Shown piece by piece: positions 1 to 12,895 of a stretch of 64,000 nt of DNA. Within the stretch, counting starts at the first letter, position 1. Every line of letters begins with the position of its first letter. The position numbers and the translations under genes are program-made. Source of the DNA: Patiria miniata. Lineage: Eukaryota > Echinodermata > Asteroidea > Valvatida > Asterinidae. Below the pieces are notes generated by a model. The model was not told the origin of the DNA and did not search any database. It worked only from the letters and a program-made list of their open reading frames with translations. Where the stretch lies: contig NW_024037059.1 of assembly GCF_015706575.1 (NCBI RefSeq), positions 10,019,730-10,083,729 on the forward strand. Reading direction: 5' to 3'.

Positions 1-2935
1 ACTGATAAAAGACGTAACTGTGCATGAGTACATGTATATGCGTGCATATATACATCTTAGAACATCGCCCTCGAAAGTCCAGCGCCCTCAAAATGCATTT
101 TTGTTTTGAGTTATACCGCGACTCTTCGTTAATACTTCCAATTATTACCAAATACGTATTCTCCTGTGTATAAGTCCAATTGGGATCATAAAGCCAATCA
201 TAACTAGAATTCGCGTTTTTGGAGTTAGAAACGCAGAGTGATCAGACAGACAACTATTTCATGGACATTTCCCAGTTAAGTTGTGAAATATTTTTGTCAG
301 AACAAAAAAACCCGAAAAATCAAGTCTTTCAAGACAGCAATTTCTTTTGTTTGAAAGGAAACTACATTTTTGTGAATAATAAATTACAAAATACATGTAT
401 TTTTTTTTACACGTACGCAATATTTCCGGTTTGAAGACGTTTTTAGTTAAAATGTGCAAAAGGAATACTGATTTAGTTCAGAGATGATACATGTTCATCA
501 TAAAATAAAAGAACATGTGAAAGTTATAGTGTTAAATGTGTGTATTAAAAGCACCTAACTTCCTGTTCGATTACGTCACAGCATTTGGAATCCCAAAGTC
601 CACATTGTACCGGCTGTCATTATTTGTGCTACGAACCTACTCATTAGACACAGATCAAATAATGTATATCAATTTAAAAAAAAAAAGACACCTGATTATT
701 TTCAATTTCTCTATACAATAATTTCGGTCTGATGATAGTCACGATTCTGGACCGAACGAACCATGGAAATTTATTAATATTTTGTTTAAAGTCAATCTCT
801 ATTAGATATGCCGTTAGATGGCGCCCTTTCGGGTCATGACGTCATCATGTTGTTGTTTTATTTTGGCATTTTGTACTAAACACTGCCATAATTTGTTAGG
901 CTGTAGTAAAATGCTTCCATTTCGATTGATATTATGTTTTCATGGCACTTCCGGTAACACCGGAGGTGAAGGTTAAGCGGGTTTGTGTTCGGGAATAAAA
1001 AATGTTGCTCAAGGCACCGTCTACTACAACCTCACGAAAAAAATGAACACGATACTCTATTAAGGTCAAAAGATAGAGTTCAAACTATTTGGTCAAATTC
1101 TGTCCTTAAATCGCTTGTAATTTGATACCCGATGACGCCATTATGACGTCACAAAATCTACTACATGTTTAAGTTCGTTTCGGGTTCACACAAGTTTTTA
1201 TTTTAGTACCACGTCAAACGTTAAAAAGAGATCTTGATTTCTTTTAGTTCGAGGCTAATTTCTACATTTTGAATTAATCTAACTTTGACCGTCCGGTAGC
1301 CCCGAAGAAGAGATCAGACTTTTTTTTACTTCAAAATGAAAATGTTTATCTAGGTACGATCCATCACATCACAAAGTTTTAACAGGGTTGCATAATTTGT
1401 TATTAAGTTATAAATGACAGATATTTTTCATATTTTCAACAAAATCGTTTGTAAATTGATACCTGATGATGACGTAATGACGTGACATGACGTCAGAGTA
1501 ATATGCACCACTCGGGATCAGGGTCGATACACATGCTGCAAGTTCGACGATCGCTCCATTAATCGTTTATGAGAAAACCCGTTATCAATTTTGTACCAAC
1601 GGGTTGTGCCCGATCACCTAATTATACTGTACATCACACACGATACTCTAAAATAGGGTACACGATATTATGATAGTGTTGAGACCGTCCCCTTCCGTCA
1701 TTAAGCCACAGTGTAACGTCGCCACTGCAATCAAAATACAACATGAGGCAAAATGGCAACCCTTCCCTCCCTTGAGTGTACAGTGTGTCCCAGATTTTTA
1801 TATGAAATATAGACATTAGTCACATTTACATGTGAATATGTTATGCATGTGAAATGTGTTTGTGTGTGATGGGCTACAGGTTCGTGGTCTCCCTCTCTCC
1901 AGTAATTTGCCAGCACAAGCTTATGTAATGCCGCAAAAAAGTGTACATTTCGATTTTATGGAGCTCTTATGTTTCTAGTCGTGGCTTTAAAATTTTTCAA
2001 TCAATTCAGTTTATTTTTCCACAGGCAATAAACAACATCAACAACATGAAAAAGACACAAACAAAGTCTTTCATGAATATTCGTTTAGATGTGGCCGCTG
2101 ATTTTTCCGCGACCGCTTTTTCTGGGACACACTGTATACCGTACGCAAAGCCCATATGCTTTGAAGATATTGCATGTGTCATAACGCCTGCTTTAACGCA
2201 ACTTTCGATTTAAAAAAATGTTGGTATTGAACACCATATTTAATTATCACCCTTCCAGCTTACACTACGTCCAATGCTCCCTGGAAAATGTCTGAAAATA
2301 GCCAGGGAAAATATTGTTTTTAGTTTCATTCGAATTACATTATTGTTTTGATAAAAAGATATTGCAAAAGCTGTTTTTGCAATAAACAAGAACTTGAAAC
2401 GCAGCATCACTTCCCCTTCACTGTCTGATAATCTGTCGGATGCTTCTATTATGTAGTGGGCCTTAGTTACAAGGTGGTGAAGTAATACTGCCTAGCAATG
2501 ATCTTCTTTCTTCTTATAAACCAGTTCATAATGTAGTTTCGTTGGATTTTTTGGGGGAATCAGAAAACTATACATTTTTGTAGTATATTGTACTAGATCC
2601 GAAAAACATTATTTGCATTTTCCCCTTCAAATTGCACTATTTTTCCATCTCGGATTTTGAAAATGATGAATGTTGAAAAGGTAAGAGCCATTTAGCCGAT
2701 ATATTCTTCGTAGCGAAATATACATTGTTAAAGAGCAAGTAATACAATATTTAGTTTGTGGACCGCACACTCATACCATTTGTCACATTGTTTTCCGCAC
2801 AATTATTAAGCAGCGCAGCGCCCGCAATGTCTCGATGCTTCGAACACAGTGAGAGCGCAGTGGAAATCAAATAAATCAAATCAGACCTTCGTGAAATCTG
2901 CTTAACCTCTTAATGTCAGTTAGGTGTATTGAATA
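1..2935. other. Non-coding stretch, no gene seen
   Basis: Only short random ORFs occur here, and no splice-bounded exon can be defended. Three perfect TGACGTCA palindromes sit at 837, 1144 and 1488. The same content is present at 44449-47385. Confidence 0.6.
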
Positions 2936-2937
2936 TA

Positions 2938-4179
2938 CAGATTGTCCCACAAAAAAACCTAACAGTCGAACACCAATTAATAAAGGTATGTTGCATGTGT
3001 CGAGTTTTAGAATATTTTCAAATTACCTCTTAAAGTCAGATAACCAATCTATCATACAAACTTTATTTCATTCAAATCAATGCATTAGAACGCGGATCCT
3101 ACACACAAGGATTAACGACTCGGCCAAACTCCTGGTTATACGCGTGATACAAACGGCTCGTACTTGTGGCAAATACCATGAATACTTGTCAACAAAGACC
3201 CCTGCGCGAGGTGGGTTTCAGATTTGCATGGCTCTGCGCCCGATCTGGTGTCGAAGTCAGTCAAGCCACCTACTTATATGTTTGAATGTTCATGAGTCTA
3301 CGTTTTTGGTCTTTATTGTTGAATTCTGATAAGTGATAACTACATAACCATGGTAATGCCGAGCACAATATCTTAAGCTTTAAAATGAACAATGAAATGT
3401 CGCATTTGTTTCATCGGTGCGGGACCACATCTGTCTAAAAAAATTTAATGAAAGCCTAATTAAAAACGACATTTGGGTAAACGGTGTTCTTCTCGAAATT
3501 TGACGTTTACTTTCCATCTGAGACGAAAAAAACTGCACAATGCCATCTGTTATATCCTGAAGTATCTATTTTTTAACAATTTTGAAAGAATATTGTCCTA
3601 CATAAGGAGTAGTTTTGCATACAGTTTTATGAACATTTCCTTTTAAGATGTCATGCAAAAAAACGACACGATGGCACACCTGGAAAATTCGCGATTGCAA
3701 GCCAACGGGTATTAATGCCTGTTATCACGCGTCTAACCAATTAAGGCAAGTCCGCTCAGTGCATTTTGTGCTGGAGCTCAGAACAGTCATTTATCCTTGT
3801 CTGTAGGATCCGTTATTAGAACAAACTCTATGCGTCATCGAACGCAAGTTTGGGCCACTTTCCTTGAAAGTGAGAAAGCGCAGGTTTTTTTTGTGATCCG
3901 TGGACAGAACTTGAAAACGGTGTTCAAAATTCCGCACAACTTGAAGAGTACGTGAGTGATTTGAATGATTCCTGTACTAAAAGAAAAATTAATAACTGGG
4001 CTTTTATATCCGAGGTTTTAAAAGTGCTACAGGCAAAAATTCATTCATAAATTTGTCCTGCCATTTGGGTTTCGTTTCGGTTATTTTTTTACTCATTCCA
4101 TACATTAGACCAATTTTTGAATACTACCCACACTTTTCTGAAAACATGCCCGATCTGACTGTTTTTGTGGGACAACCTG
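2938..4179. mobile_element. Mariner/Tc1-like element, degenerate or non-autonomous (copy A)
   Basis: Inverted ends CAGATTGTCCCACAAAAA (left) and, read from the other strand, CAGGTTGTCCCACAAAAA (right), each bordered outside by TA. The TA target duplication and these ends fit the IS630-Tc1-mariner group. Length is 1242 bp, near that of a full element, but I find no intact transposase frame in it. It is either a decayed copy or a non-autonomous derivative. Confidence 0.75.
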
Positions 4180-5409
4180 TACAAACAGAAGCCTCAATGT
4201 GAACATTTTTTTCAAGTGGTTTATATAGGGAAGGGCATGAGCCTCGAACGAACATGATTTGCGGTCGTGAAATGTACACCATTGTGTGACGTCATCATAT
4301 ATGTTTGCCCGCCTAATTTCGCAACTGATTCATTCAATCAGAAAGAACGTTCATTCCATTTCTTGAGATTTCAGTGAGTTCGGTAGGATGACGGTCACTC
4401 AGTCACATAACAGCATTCGATTTCGTTTCAATTTGTACAGATTCTCGTATGGTCAAAATATTTCCAGAAAATTCAATAGGTTTTCCGGTTTTGCACTGAG
4501 TGGGTGAACTTGGTAGAAGTATTCAATATCAACTAAAGTGTAACGGACGGTGCACCTTAATTCGGCATTTGCATTGCGCCAAACGTTGATCGCATTGAAG
4601 ATGAGAAAAGTAGTTTCATTAAAGAGTTTTCATTACCGTTTCTTTATGTGACTGTCCAAGAATAAGATAAAAATGATCACACCAACTGAAAAAAGTCACA
4701 TTGTCTGCAACGAAATATCCGAATTTTTAACGAAGTGTTCCTACATTTATTTCCTCCTATCACTTTGACACTTTACACATTTTTAAGTTCTACTTTGCAT
4801 TATTCATATTTCCTTCCATGAAGGCATTCTCATTTTCCTTTGAAATACTTCTACGTTCCTTTATAACAATTTCTCAGAGTCTGTGTCATTTTAGTCTCTG
4901 TTTTAAAACTATAACACAATATACAGCTAAATGCAACTGCCCAATTTCATTGAGCATGTGCTTCTTTTGTAAACGCTGCACTAAATTGAATTCCTGAGCA
5001 GGACTGAAATCCAAAGCTCACGAATTGAAATGCAAAAGTTATGCAACTTATATTCCCTACGTTTTACAGGTGAATGACAATGCCCTAAAATATTTTGAAT
5101 TAAATTGCATTTAAGGATATTAACAGAAAGGTTTGAATTGACATCCCTGTTGCCTGCAGATACGATATAGCTTGTGTATCCAGAAAGGCGATTGGGCTTC
5201 AGCAATTGGACACAAACAATGTTGTTTATCGTTCTTTTTTAATCGGAGATGAAGCTGCATTTACATATCAGTAATTACCTCCTGGACACTTGCTGTCGCG
5301 GCGTATTCAAGTATCATGAAGGTTCGCTGTTCATTGGTGAATTGCTGTCCTACCAAGTTAAAGACTTTTAACTGTATCTAAAAACTTCCTAAAGTGTACT
5401 TACAGTTGC
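4180..5409. other. Non-coding stretch, nothing recognised
   Basis: AT-rich sequence with stop codons in all frames and one TGACGTCA at 4287. No gene, RNA or repeat recognised. Repeated at 48630-49859. Confidence 0.5.
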
Positions 5410-5646
5410 CAACCAACTAACATAACATGTTTCATGCTTAATGCATAAGCCCCTTAGGATAGCAAAGACCTCAATCTACCCGGCTGAACTGGAAATTGCC
5501 ATGTTTGAACAGAGTAATGCATTATTTGTCAACCAACTAACATAACATGTTTCATGCTTAATGCATAAGCCCCTTAGGATAGCAAAGACCTCAATCTACC
5601 CGGCTGAACTGGAAATTGCCATGTTTGAACAGAGTAATGCATTATT
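5410..5646. repeat. Perfect 120-bp tandem duplication (copy A)
   Basis: Two adjacent units with period exactly 120, starting at 5410 and 5530. They are identical through 5646, which points to a recent local duplication. The unit has no coding potential that I can see. Confidence 0.95.
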
Positions 5647-5814
5647 CATTACTTCATCCATTACTGCATTACTTTGATCAGTGGTGCATGAACATAATGA
5701 ATTGGTATTACATCATACAATGCTTAGATGAGTACTCCATACACTGAAGTAAAAAAAAGTAAATATCACTTTTAAACTTTTAATATAAAAACGAGTTGCA
5801 TTTTTATGTGGACA

Positions 5815-6437
5815 TACTATACAGGGTGAGTCACAAAAGAAAGTGACTCGGATGAAAGATTTTGTTTTCTTAAAAAGCAATCAAATTTAATACGCCAGTG
5901 AAGAATGTCTTAAAAGAGTATGTTCAACTTGTCTGGAAAAAAAAAACTTTTAAAATTGATCCATGACATCAGAAGTAATACATGTTTTACTGAGCTTAGT
6001 GAGAATTACAAATAACAAATTACAAATACAAAGGAGATTATAAAAATTGAAATCAAGACTGAAACATTATTTTCACTGTCAGATTTTGTGTTTTGAATGT
6101 GAGGAACAAATTAACTCTTTTTATTCTGACATATTGATGGCCATTTTTTTGTGTAGTCCTTTGCAAGTTCTCGTTCATTCATGAAGGTGGGAAAACGTCC
6201 ATGTTTCATTGTACTCAAGGGTTATCAGTTCATAGAAGGGTGAATGATCAGTGTGGACAGCCGAGTTTTGTGATATTTGTATTGAAATAAACAAAACGTG
6301 GGAATAGAGTATGCAAATTACATGAAATATTTTCAGTTGAAAGTCAATAAGATGTACTTTATCCCTTTGTTTGTTTATGAATTAGAGCAACCGAAATAAA
6401 AAAAAATCAAATTCGGTCACTTTCTTTTTGTATAGTA
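5815..6437. mobile_element. MITE, family 1, first member (copy A)
   Basis: Imperfect inverted ends: TACTATAC followed by AAAGAAAGTGACTCGG on the left, and the complement of GGTCACTTTCTTTTTGTATA on the right. Interior is AT-rich with no intact frame. A diverged relative lies at 8901-9645, sharing the interior around the phrase ATTGATGG and an ORF remnant that keeps DILMAI / EILMAI. Confidence 0.7.
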
Positions 6438-8900
6438 ATAGTAAAATACACATTCAGGCATGCACAAACAAGCAATGATGAATCCGTATTTAGGGTGAAC
6501 TTGCACACTAAGCTGGGCAGATTATTACATTACGGGTTGTAACAGCGTCACTGATTTGTATGGAGACGTCTGTAATAAGAAAAGTGCATTTCTTTATTGC
6601 TAATAGACTGGTTCACTTTGGCCCATTCAGTTTGCTGCCGAAACAGTAAAGTTCCAGAAGCAAGGATGTGAAGGACCTGCGAGAACACGTACGTGTTGGT
6701 GGTTGCTTGGAGTAGTGCTGTGTGTTCCACATTAATTACCCTTTCACATCTGATTAGTTATTTCTAATCGTCACGTTGAAAAACCGCAATTAGCCTATGG
6801 AGGACTTCACACGGCTTCGGAACCAGTTTATTAACACTGAATCAACATCTTTGCAAGTTAGTTTTGCACGTGTATCTCCTTTTCCGTCTTCGTTTGCTTT
6901 TAGCTGTCGATAACTGTTATCGGGATGGCCCAGTGGAAGTGCAAGGGCGCAAGGACTTTCCAGATCCAGAATCGGGGAAAAGATCCTGCTAGGATCGGGA
7001 CGTTAGGCACTGTAACATTTTTGACCTCTATATTTCTGGTCGATATAGACAGTAAGCATTTTGTGGCAGTTTTATTCATTTCCTTTTGTAAAATCTGACA
7101 AGATAAATATAAACTGGTACTGGGATAAATGTATGTTTTACCGGCTACCTTAACACTTTTGTGATAAAATTTCCTACACAGATCAATACATTCCCTGACA
7201 TGCTAATGCTAACATCATGAAGTACCTAATGTAACAAACATATTTTTATAATTTAAATTAATTAACTACATTATATTAGTTTTATCTTGAGTATTACGAT
7301 AATGCTTCCAATTTGAAGTCCTAATCAGCTAAGGTTATCATCGTTGACTGCTGTGGTGATCGGTCTTTTTGCAGAAGGAAGCCCCGAGACCTTGTCACAC
7401 TTGAGCTACCAACACTGACATGTTTGTAATATTGGGAGCGCATATTATGATTACAGTGTATCACGCGAAGCTCTGGGGAATTCACCGAGGATCTTGTCCG
7501 TGTCTGCATGTCATTTATCCTCGCCTCTGCACCGTCTGCTCTGGAGAGGGTCTTTGTTTAGTTCACTAGTATAAGGCGAGGTTAATGCAGTTTTCCAACG
7601 TCTCGAGGCACGAGCTGCTTCCTTACCTAATCTGGGCAAGTCGTCAGGGATTCTAGTTCCATTTGGGATGTGAACAAGATCTGGGAGGTCAGATAACTTA
7701 CTAAGGTATCGAGAGTGTAACACCACATGTCAACACCGGGGCTGTAACTCTTCGTAGCACAGGTATTCATTTTGAAAGTATAAATATAAAACTGAAATCA
7801 GTTCGGTAGGTTTAAAGATCTTACAAACTTCTCCCTTATAAATGCTCCATTTCAGTCTCATAATAGCCCAGTCCTCTGCAACTTAAACCTTTAATTTCAA
7901 AATTGAAGTGAACCATGTATGATTTGAAATTATTTTATCTAAAGTCCAAAAAGAAAGAAAAGGCCGTTGACGTGCATCAGAGCATCAGAATACACGTCAA
8001 TCTTCTTTCAGTTTGTAAAATATTTTATGGGCGTGTTAGGCCACCAAAATCTGGGCCAAAGAGAAACCATCGAAAGAATAATGCTACTGCAATGTGCAGG
8101 CTAACTGTTACGTGAATGTCACGTGAAAGATGTCTCTTATGTTTCATTTAGGACAGCTCAGCTGATTGAATTTGACTGTGTTCGTTTGGGATTCATTTAA
8201 ACAAATTCACACACATAATCACTGTGACTGTGCAGAGTCGACGTAATAATGGTGAAGGACGCGGCCATCATGTTCCAGCATTGTAGGTTTTTATTCACTT
8301 TAAGAGCTCATAATACCAAGGGCATTGTCTAACAACGTTTTGGGGTGACTGCAATGAAAGTTGGCAAACTCCCATAGCATGCTACAAGGTGATAGGCAGT
8401 ATATTTTAAGAGAGGTAAGATTGCCGAGTATTTTGAGGGCAAAGTTCAATAGTATTTTTGTTTCCATTTTCTCCCCGTAATGAACTTTAAAAGTTGTAGG
8501 TTATGTTTAAAATGAACAACTATTATTTTCTATTTAGGTCGTTGTCCTCTCTCAAAAAGTTGTTTTTTTTTTTTCTTTTTATCCTAAAGCGCACAAAAAG
8601 ATCATTTTAAGGGCCGTAAATAATTTGATATTTGTGAAGTAATTATCCCGTAACTATAATTATGATGTGACTAACCTTTTGCTAGAAAAATACAAAATAT
8701 ATTTTTTTTCGTGCAAAAGTCGAAAATAGCACGTGGAGAGAACTCCCAAATGTAGAGACTATACGTTATGTAAGTCACTTCGTATACTTCAAATGGTATT
8801 TTATACAGTGGTGAATTAGTGCATTGGTCACGGGCCTCGCTTAATAATATAGGCCTAAAGAGTGGTTTCCTTGGAAACAGGAGCGGCGATTTATTGCCGG
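6438..8900. other. Non-coding stretch with one doubtful minus-strand exon candidate
   Basis: Two consecutive minus-strand frames at 7511-7726 (71 codons) and 7321-7509 (62 codons) are less AT-rich than their surroundings and rich in R, S, P and K, as host exons can be. I find no convincing acceptor or donor and recognise no family. The rest of the interval shows nothing. Repeated at 50887-53351. Confidence 0.3.
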
Positions 8901-9645
8901 GGGCGTGAGTTAAGAGGAATGTGACCTGGATTAAAGATGTTTTTCTTAAAAAGCAATTACATTTGTCGCACCAATGAAGTGTGTTTTACAAGAGCATGTT
9001 CTTTCACTCATCTAAAAAAAAAAGAATTAGGCCTACTGAATTTAATCCATGCTAACTGAAGTTATGCATGTTTTACCAAAAGAACGTATTTTTATAGCTT
9101 TCCGCGGAATGCCATTGCTATTGGGCCGAGTGAGAATTACAGATTACACACACGCATTCAATATAAATGGGATAATAATAATTTAAGTCAAGAATGAAAC
9201 AGTATTTTCATATCAGATTGTATGTTTGGAATATTAGGGACAAATCCTCTTTTGTTTATTCTGAAATATTGATGGCGATTTTTATCTGTTGTCCTTTGCA
9301 ATTGTTCGTTCATTCGTGTAGGTGGGAAATCGTACATGTTTCTTTGTACTCAATGTGTACTCATCAGTTCGTAGAACGGTAAATGATCTGTGGTGGATAA
9401 CTAATTGTTGTGATCTTTCTATTAGAATAGTCAACGTGGCAATAGAGTATGCAACAAAAAAACAATGAAATGTTCACAGTTACCAGTGAACATTTCTAGA
9501 GTATGCAAATTATGTGGAATGTTCACAGTTACTAGTCAATTACATGCATGTGCTTGATCCATATGCTATTTTTATGAAATAGAGCGAGCCACATATTTGT
9601 TGATATATTTCATTTCTAATTCGGTCTTTTTCTTTTTAACTCACC
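8901..9645. mobile_element. MITE, family 1, second diverged member (copy A)
   Basis: Ends GGCGTGAGTTAAGAGGAA and, on the other strand, GGTGAGTTAAAAAGAAAAAG. The interior aligns along most of its length with 5815-6437 at moderate identity, including the CTTAAAAAGCAAT and GAGAATTACA blocks. Two members within 3 kb show that the family is dispersed. Confidence 0.7.
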
Positions 9646-10279
9646 GTAAATGTTCATATGATGCGCGATTTTGTACCCATTTGTACTGTTTTCATTGACG
9701 TATTTTAGCAATATTTAGGAGCACTCACACTGTTTGGGTACATAAATTGCAGTTTTAGGTACAATAAATTGTCATCAGTATCCTCGGGGAAAATGAAAGC
9801 ATGAGGGCGTGCCCATTTAGCGTACCCAGAAATAGTATATTGGGATCGCCGCCCATGCTTTGAAAACAAAAGCAGATAGCATTTACTTCATTTTCTTGCG
9901 ACAAACTAAGTTTGAAACCAAAAAGAAGACAATGTTTACAAAATGGTTACAAAGTACAAAACAATTATGGCAAATTGTTGCATGTAATACTGTTCGTATT
10001 TTATTTCAGGGGACTTTGGGAGACTTTAGGGATGCGTGGTTGAACATATATCATATCGGTCATTTTTAAATTTGAACACTTTCATGGACAAGTGCATCGT
10101 CAAAACATCAAGGCAATGGAGCGATGCCTCTTTTCAGTATTAACATACTGGAATTCTTGAGTTTTCCTTTCAACAAAAATAAATTTTCTTTCAAACCTCA
10201 AAAAGCCAAACCTTGATCTAGATTAAAATTGAAGGATGTCCGTTTGTAGGGGCGGATCAAGGAATTTTGGTATATGTCT

Positions 10280-10892
10280 CAGTGGCGTAACAAGGTCATT
10301 TTTATTGGGGGTAAAAAGTCCGTGAAAAGGGCACTCACAAATCAGTGCTGAAATGTAGATAGGTTTTTGTTTTCTACGGCACTTGGTTTCCGTAAAATTA
10401 AAAAAGTGTGTGTATGAGTTTGTTTCTGCATTCAATAGAGGACGTTGAACAATAGATGACAATAGGGTTCCCGATTCCCGAAGGTCCCCGATTTGGATTT
10501 GTTTACAAAACAGGGAGTACAAACAAAAGAAGGGCAATAGGGGGAACCCGATTGCAGGCAAATACACACTTCGTTGCATAATCGTTAGATTTTAACAGCG
10601 CCCCTACTGGAAGATGGTACCAGCCCCTCCCCACCCCCACCAACACACACACACACACACATATTTGTTTATGGTGTAAATCGAGGATTTTCTTTTGTTC
10701 CTCTTCCCTTTTCCTTTGTTTGTACTCTTTTTCGCAACATCTCTCATTGGTTTTGTACACGTTTTCTAATTGAGGTCCTCGATTCACCGATGATGTTGCA
10801 CGTGTGTGTCCTCGATTTACACCACGCACACTGTCTGACAAAAGTGTGCAAATGCCACCCCCCCCCCTTACCACCCGCTGGCTACACCTCTG
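10280..10892. mobile_element. hAT-like TIR element (copy A)
   Basis: Left end CAGTGGCGTAACAAGG and, on the other strand, right end CAGAGGTGTAGCCAGCGG: the CAG-G-CGTA-C-AGG style of hAT ends. TGTCT directly precedes the left end and follows the right end, a possible short target duplication (hAT usually gives 8 bp, so this is uncertain). It contains a CA run (10633-10652), a C run (~10858-10867) and an internal inverted repeat around CTCGATTTACACC. No transposase frame is present. Confidence 0.6.
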
Positions 10893-11078
10893 TGTCTGCT
10901 TTTGGCGGACATATTGGCTGGTTCGGCACATCTTGGTTTTCGTTAATATTTTTTTCAGTCATTTTCGCCCATAACATTTGTACAAGTTTTTTTGTCTCCG
11001 GCACTTTGGGCACTAAAATCAATCCGATTCATTTTGAAAGTCTTTGTGTAGGAAATGAAAAATGAAGTGCCGTCCTGA

Positions 11079-11639
11079 TGACGTCATCATGGGTCACGTG
11101 ACGTCACGTTAAAGATTAATAGATTATATCTTTGAATCAATATAAAATCAACGGTGACAGACCTGAACATGACTTTTTGCGGGAATTGATAGAAAATTCC
11201 AAGGTCTTTATTTATATAAAATGCCTACAAAATCACGTGACCCTTCCTTCCGGTTGAAATTGGTTAGCCTTGTAATTCAAAATCGGGGAAAGATGTGAAC
11301 TTGCTTTCAAAGATGTATGGTCAGGCAAATTTTTTTCATTACAAAACAAATGACGGTGACGTCATAAAATGTTAGAGCGCCCTCTAGCGGCAGCTTAAAA
11401 AATATTTTAAATGAATAATCAGTTGATAAGTGTGGCGAAGTTTGCTGCAATCATTTTCATAATTGATGTATACAACCAGCTTCATGCTAACAACAAGTTG
11501 GGGGAGATTGATGACGTCACAAGACCGGAGGCTACAATGTAAATACCTTTAAACCTTAAAAAATTCTGAAAATTCAACTGCGAGAGATTTAATCCAATTT
11601 ACAATTAACATAGCTCTCAAGCTTCTGGTAATGACGTCA
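11079..11639. promoter_or_regulatory. Cluster of five TGACGTCA (full CRE-type) palindromes
   Basis: Perfect TGACGTCA at 11079, 11099, 11357, 11512 and 11632. This octamer is the consensus site for CREB/ATF bZIP factors. Five in 561 bp is far above chance (about one per 65 kb in random sequence). No gene start is visible next to them, and the block also has repeated AATCAATATAAAATCAAC phrases (~11137 and ~11700), so it may be a repeat family that carries the motif rather than a working promoter. The same sites occur in copy B at about 55558-56118. Confidence 0.45.
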
Positions 11640-11900
11640 CGATGACGGCATCAAGTATAAGATTACAAGCAAGCAAATATTTCTAGATTTAGTCTTTAAA
11701 AATCAATATAAAATCAACTGTCACGTGACATCACAATGGAAATACATAATTCCAAGCCCTATGAGAATGTAATCACAAATATGCCACCATTTTCCAATAA
11801 TTATCTACAGAACTACACATCTTTCCTGGATTGCCGAAACAGCCCTATTATGTTTGTGCACAAACATAAGTCTAGTTATAACTGTAATTGTCTTTTTTTC

Positions 11901-12140
11901 CAGTGTGTGTGTGTGTGTTCCTGCATGGCATTACGCCTGAGGACAGACAACAAAAGGAGCACAAAGGGGCCATTGATCCTCGAAGGAAGGTGCCTATTGT
12001 CCTCAAACGCAGGTTTGTGTGCTTAGTCTATGGGAGAGTGTTATATTACAGGGACAAAGGAAAACACAAAGCCAATCCTCGGAAGCATAGCAAAAAACGA
12101 CTGGGTGTGTGTGTGTGGTGGGGGGGGGGGGGGGGGGGGG
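11901..12140. repeat. GT run, ~186-bp copy-A-only segment, GT run and G21 tract
   Basis: A GT run (11903-11918) is followed by unique sequence to about 12104, a second GT run, then 21 G (12120-12140). Copy B has one merged GT run and a longer G tract here, so the unique piece is either inserted in A or lost from B between the two GT tracts. Confidence 0.85.
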
Positions 12141-12895
12141 TGTCAGAGAAGGGGGTTCGACCCCCCGCGGATCCGCGCATGGTTTGTCTATGTATGTGTA
12201 TTATTGAACGTAATACCAGCTTTCTTGTTTACATCGGTAATGCAACAGCATCCCGATTTGATCTTCGACTTTCCACGGGGTTTGCAATCCATACAGTGTA
12301 AAGTGTATTTTGTGAGCTGCATGCGCACTCTCTAAAAACTGTGGCAGTCAGATCTGCACTATCATCTGCTGGGCAATATTATAGCCAAACATACGGCGGT
12401 TCAAATGTATATGTCTCCTTTTCGTACGACGAAATATCGCCGTACTAATTGCGACGTGTCACTCTCAACCACATTCGCATGGTTTCGAGCAGTACGCTCC
12501 CACTCTCTGGGTAAATGTAAACATGATCGTCAGTAATTCGACTGGACAGTAATTCAATTCTTGCAGGTTTTCCCTATCATAATCGATGATATAAAGACCA
12601 GGCAAAAGTCTACTCGTAGGCGGATCTGTTTTTGTGCAAAAACAACCAATTATGAAGTCCCCTCATCAGAGGGTTACAAACGCCAAAAACAGAAAAGGCG
12701 ATATTCGTTGAAATAATATAAAAACTTGTTGGAATTTCGTTAGGAAGGATAAAAATCGTAAACCCATAAAACTTAATAGGCAGCTTGGGGTAAACTTAAT
12801 TTAGGCGGAGATAATTAAACAATTAAATGGTCTTGAGTTTCATTCGTTCCGTTTTTTTAAAGACAGTATTCGGCCAAAAAAAAAAGTTACATAAC
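12141..12895. other. Non-coding, possible 3' region of the minus-strand gene
   Basis: No gene of its own is seen. It lies downstream (in the minus direction) of the terminal exon ending at 12896, so part may be its 3' UTR. I found no AATAAA on the minus strand here. Repeated at 56482-57236. Confidence 0.4.

Noticed and set aside
5410-5646. CRISPR-like direct repeats
   Set aside because: Two identical 120-bp units with no spacers, in a eukaryotic genome.
7321-7726. Minus-strand two-exon gene
   Set aside because: Composition is suggestive, but the two frames are separated by a stop with no intron, and no acceptor or donor pair rescues a longer reading. Kept only as a doubtful note.
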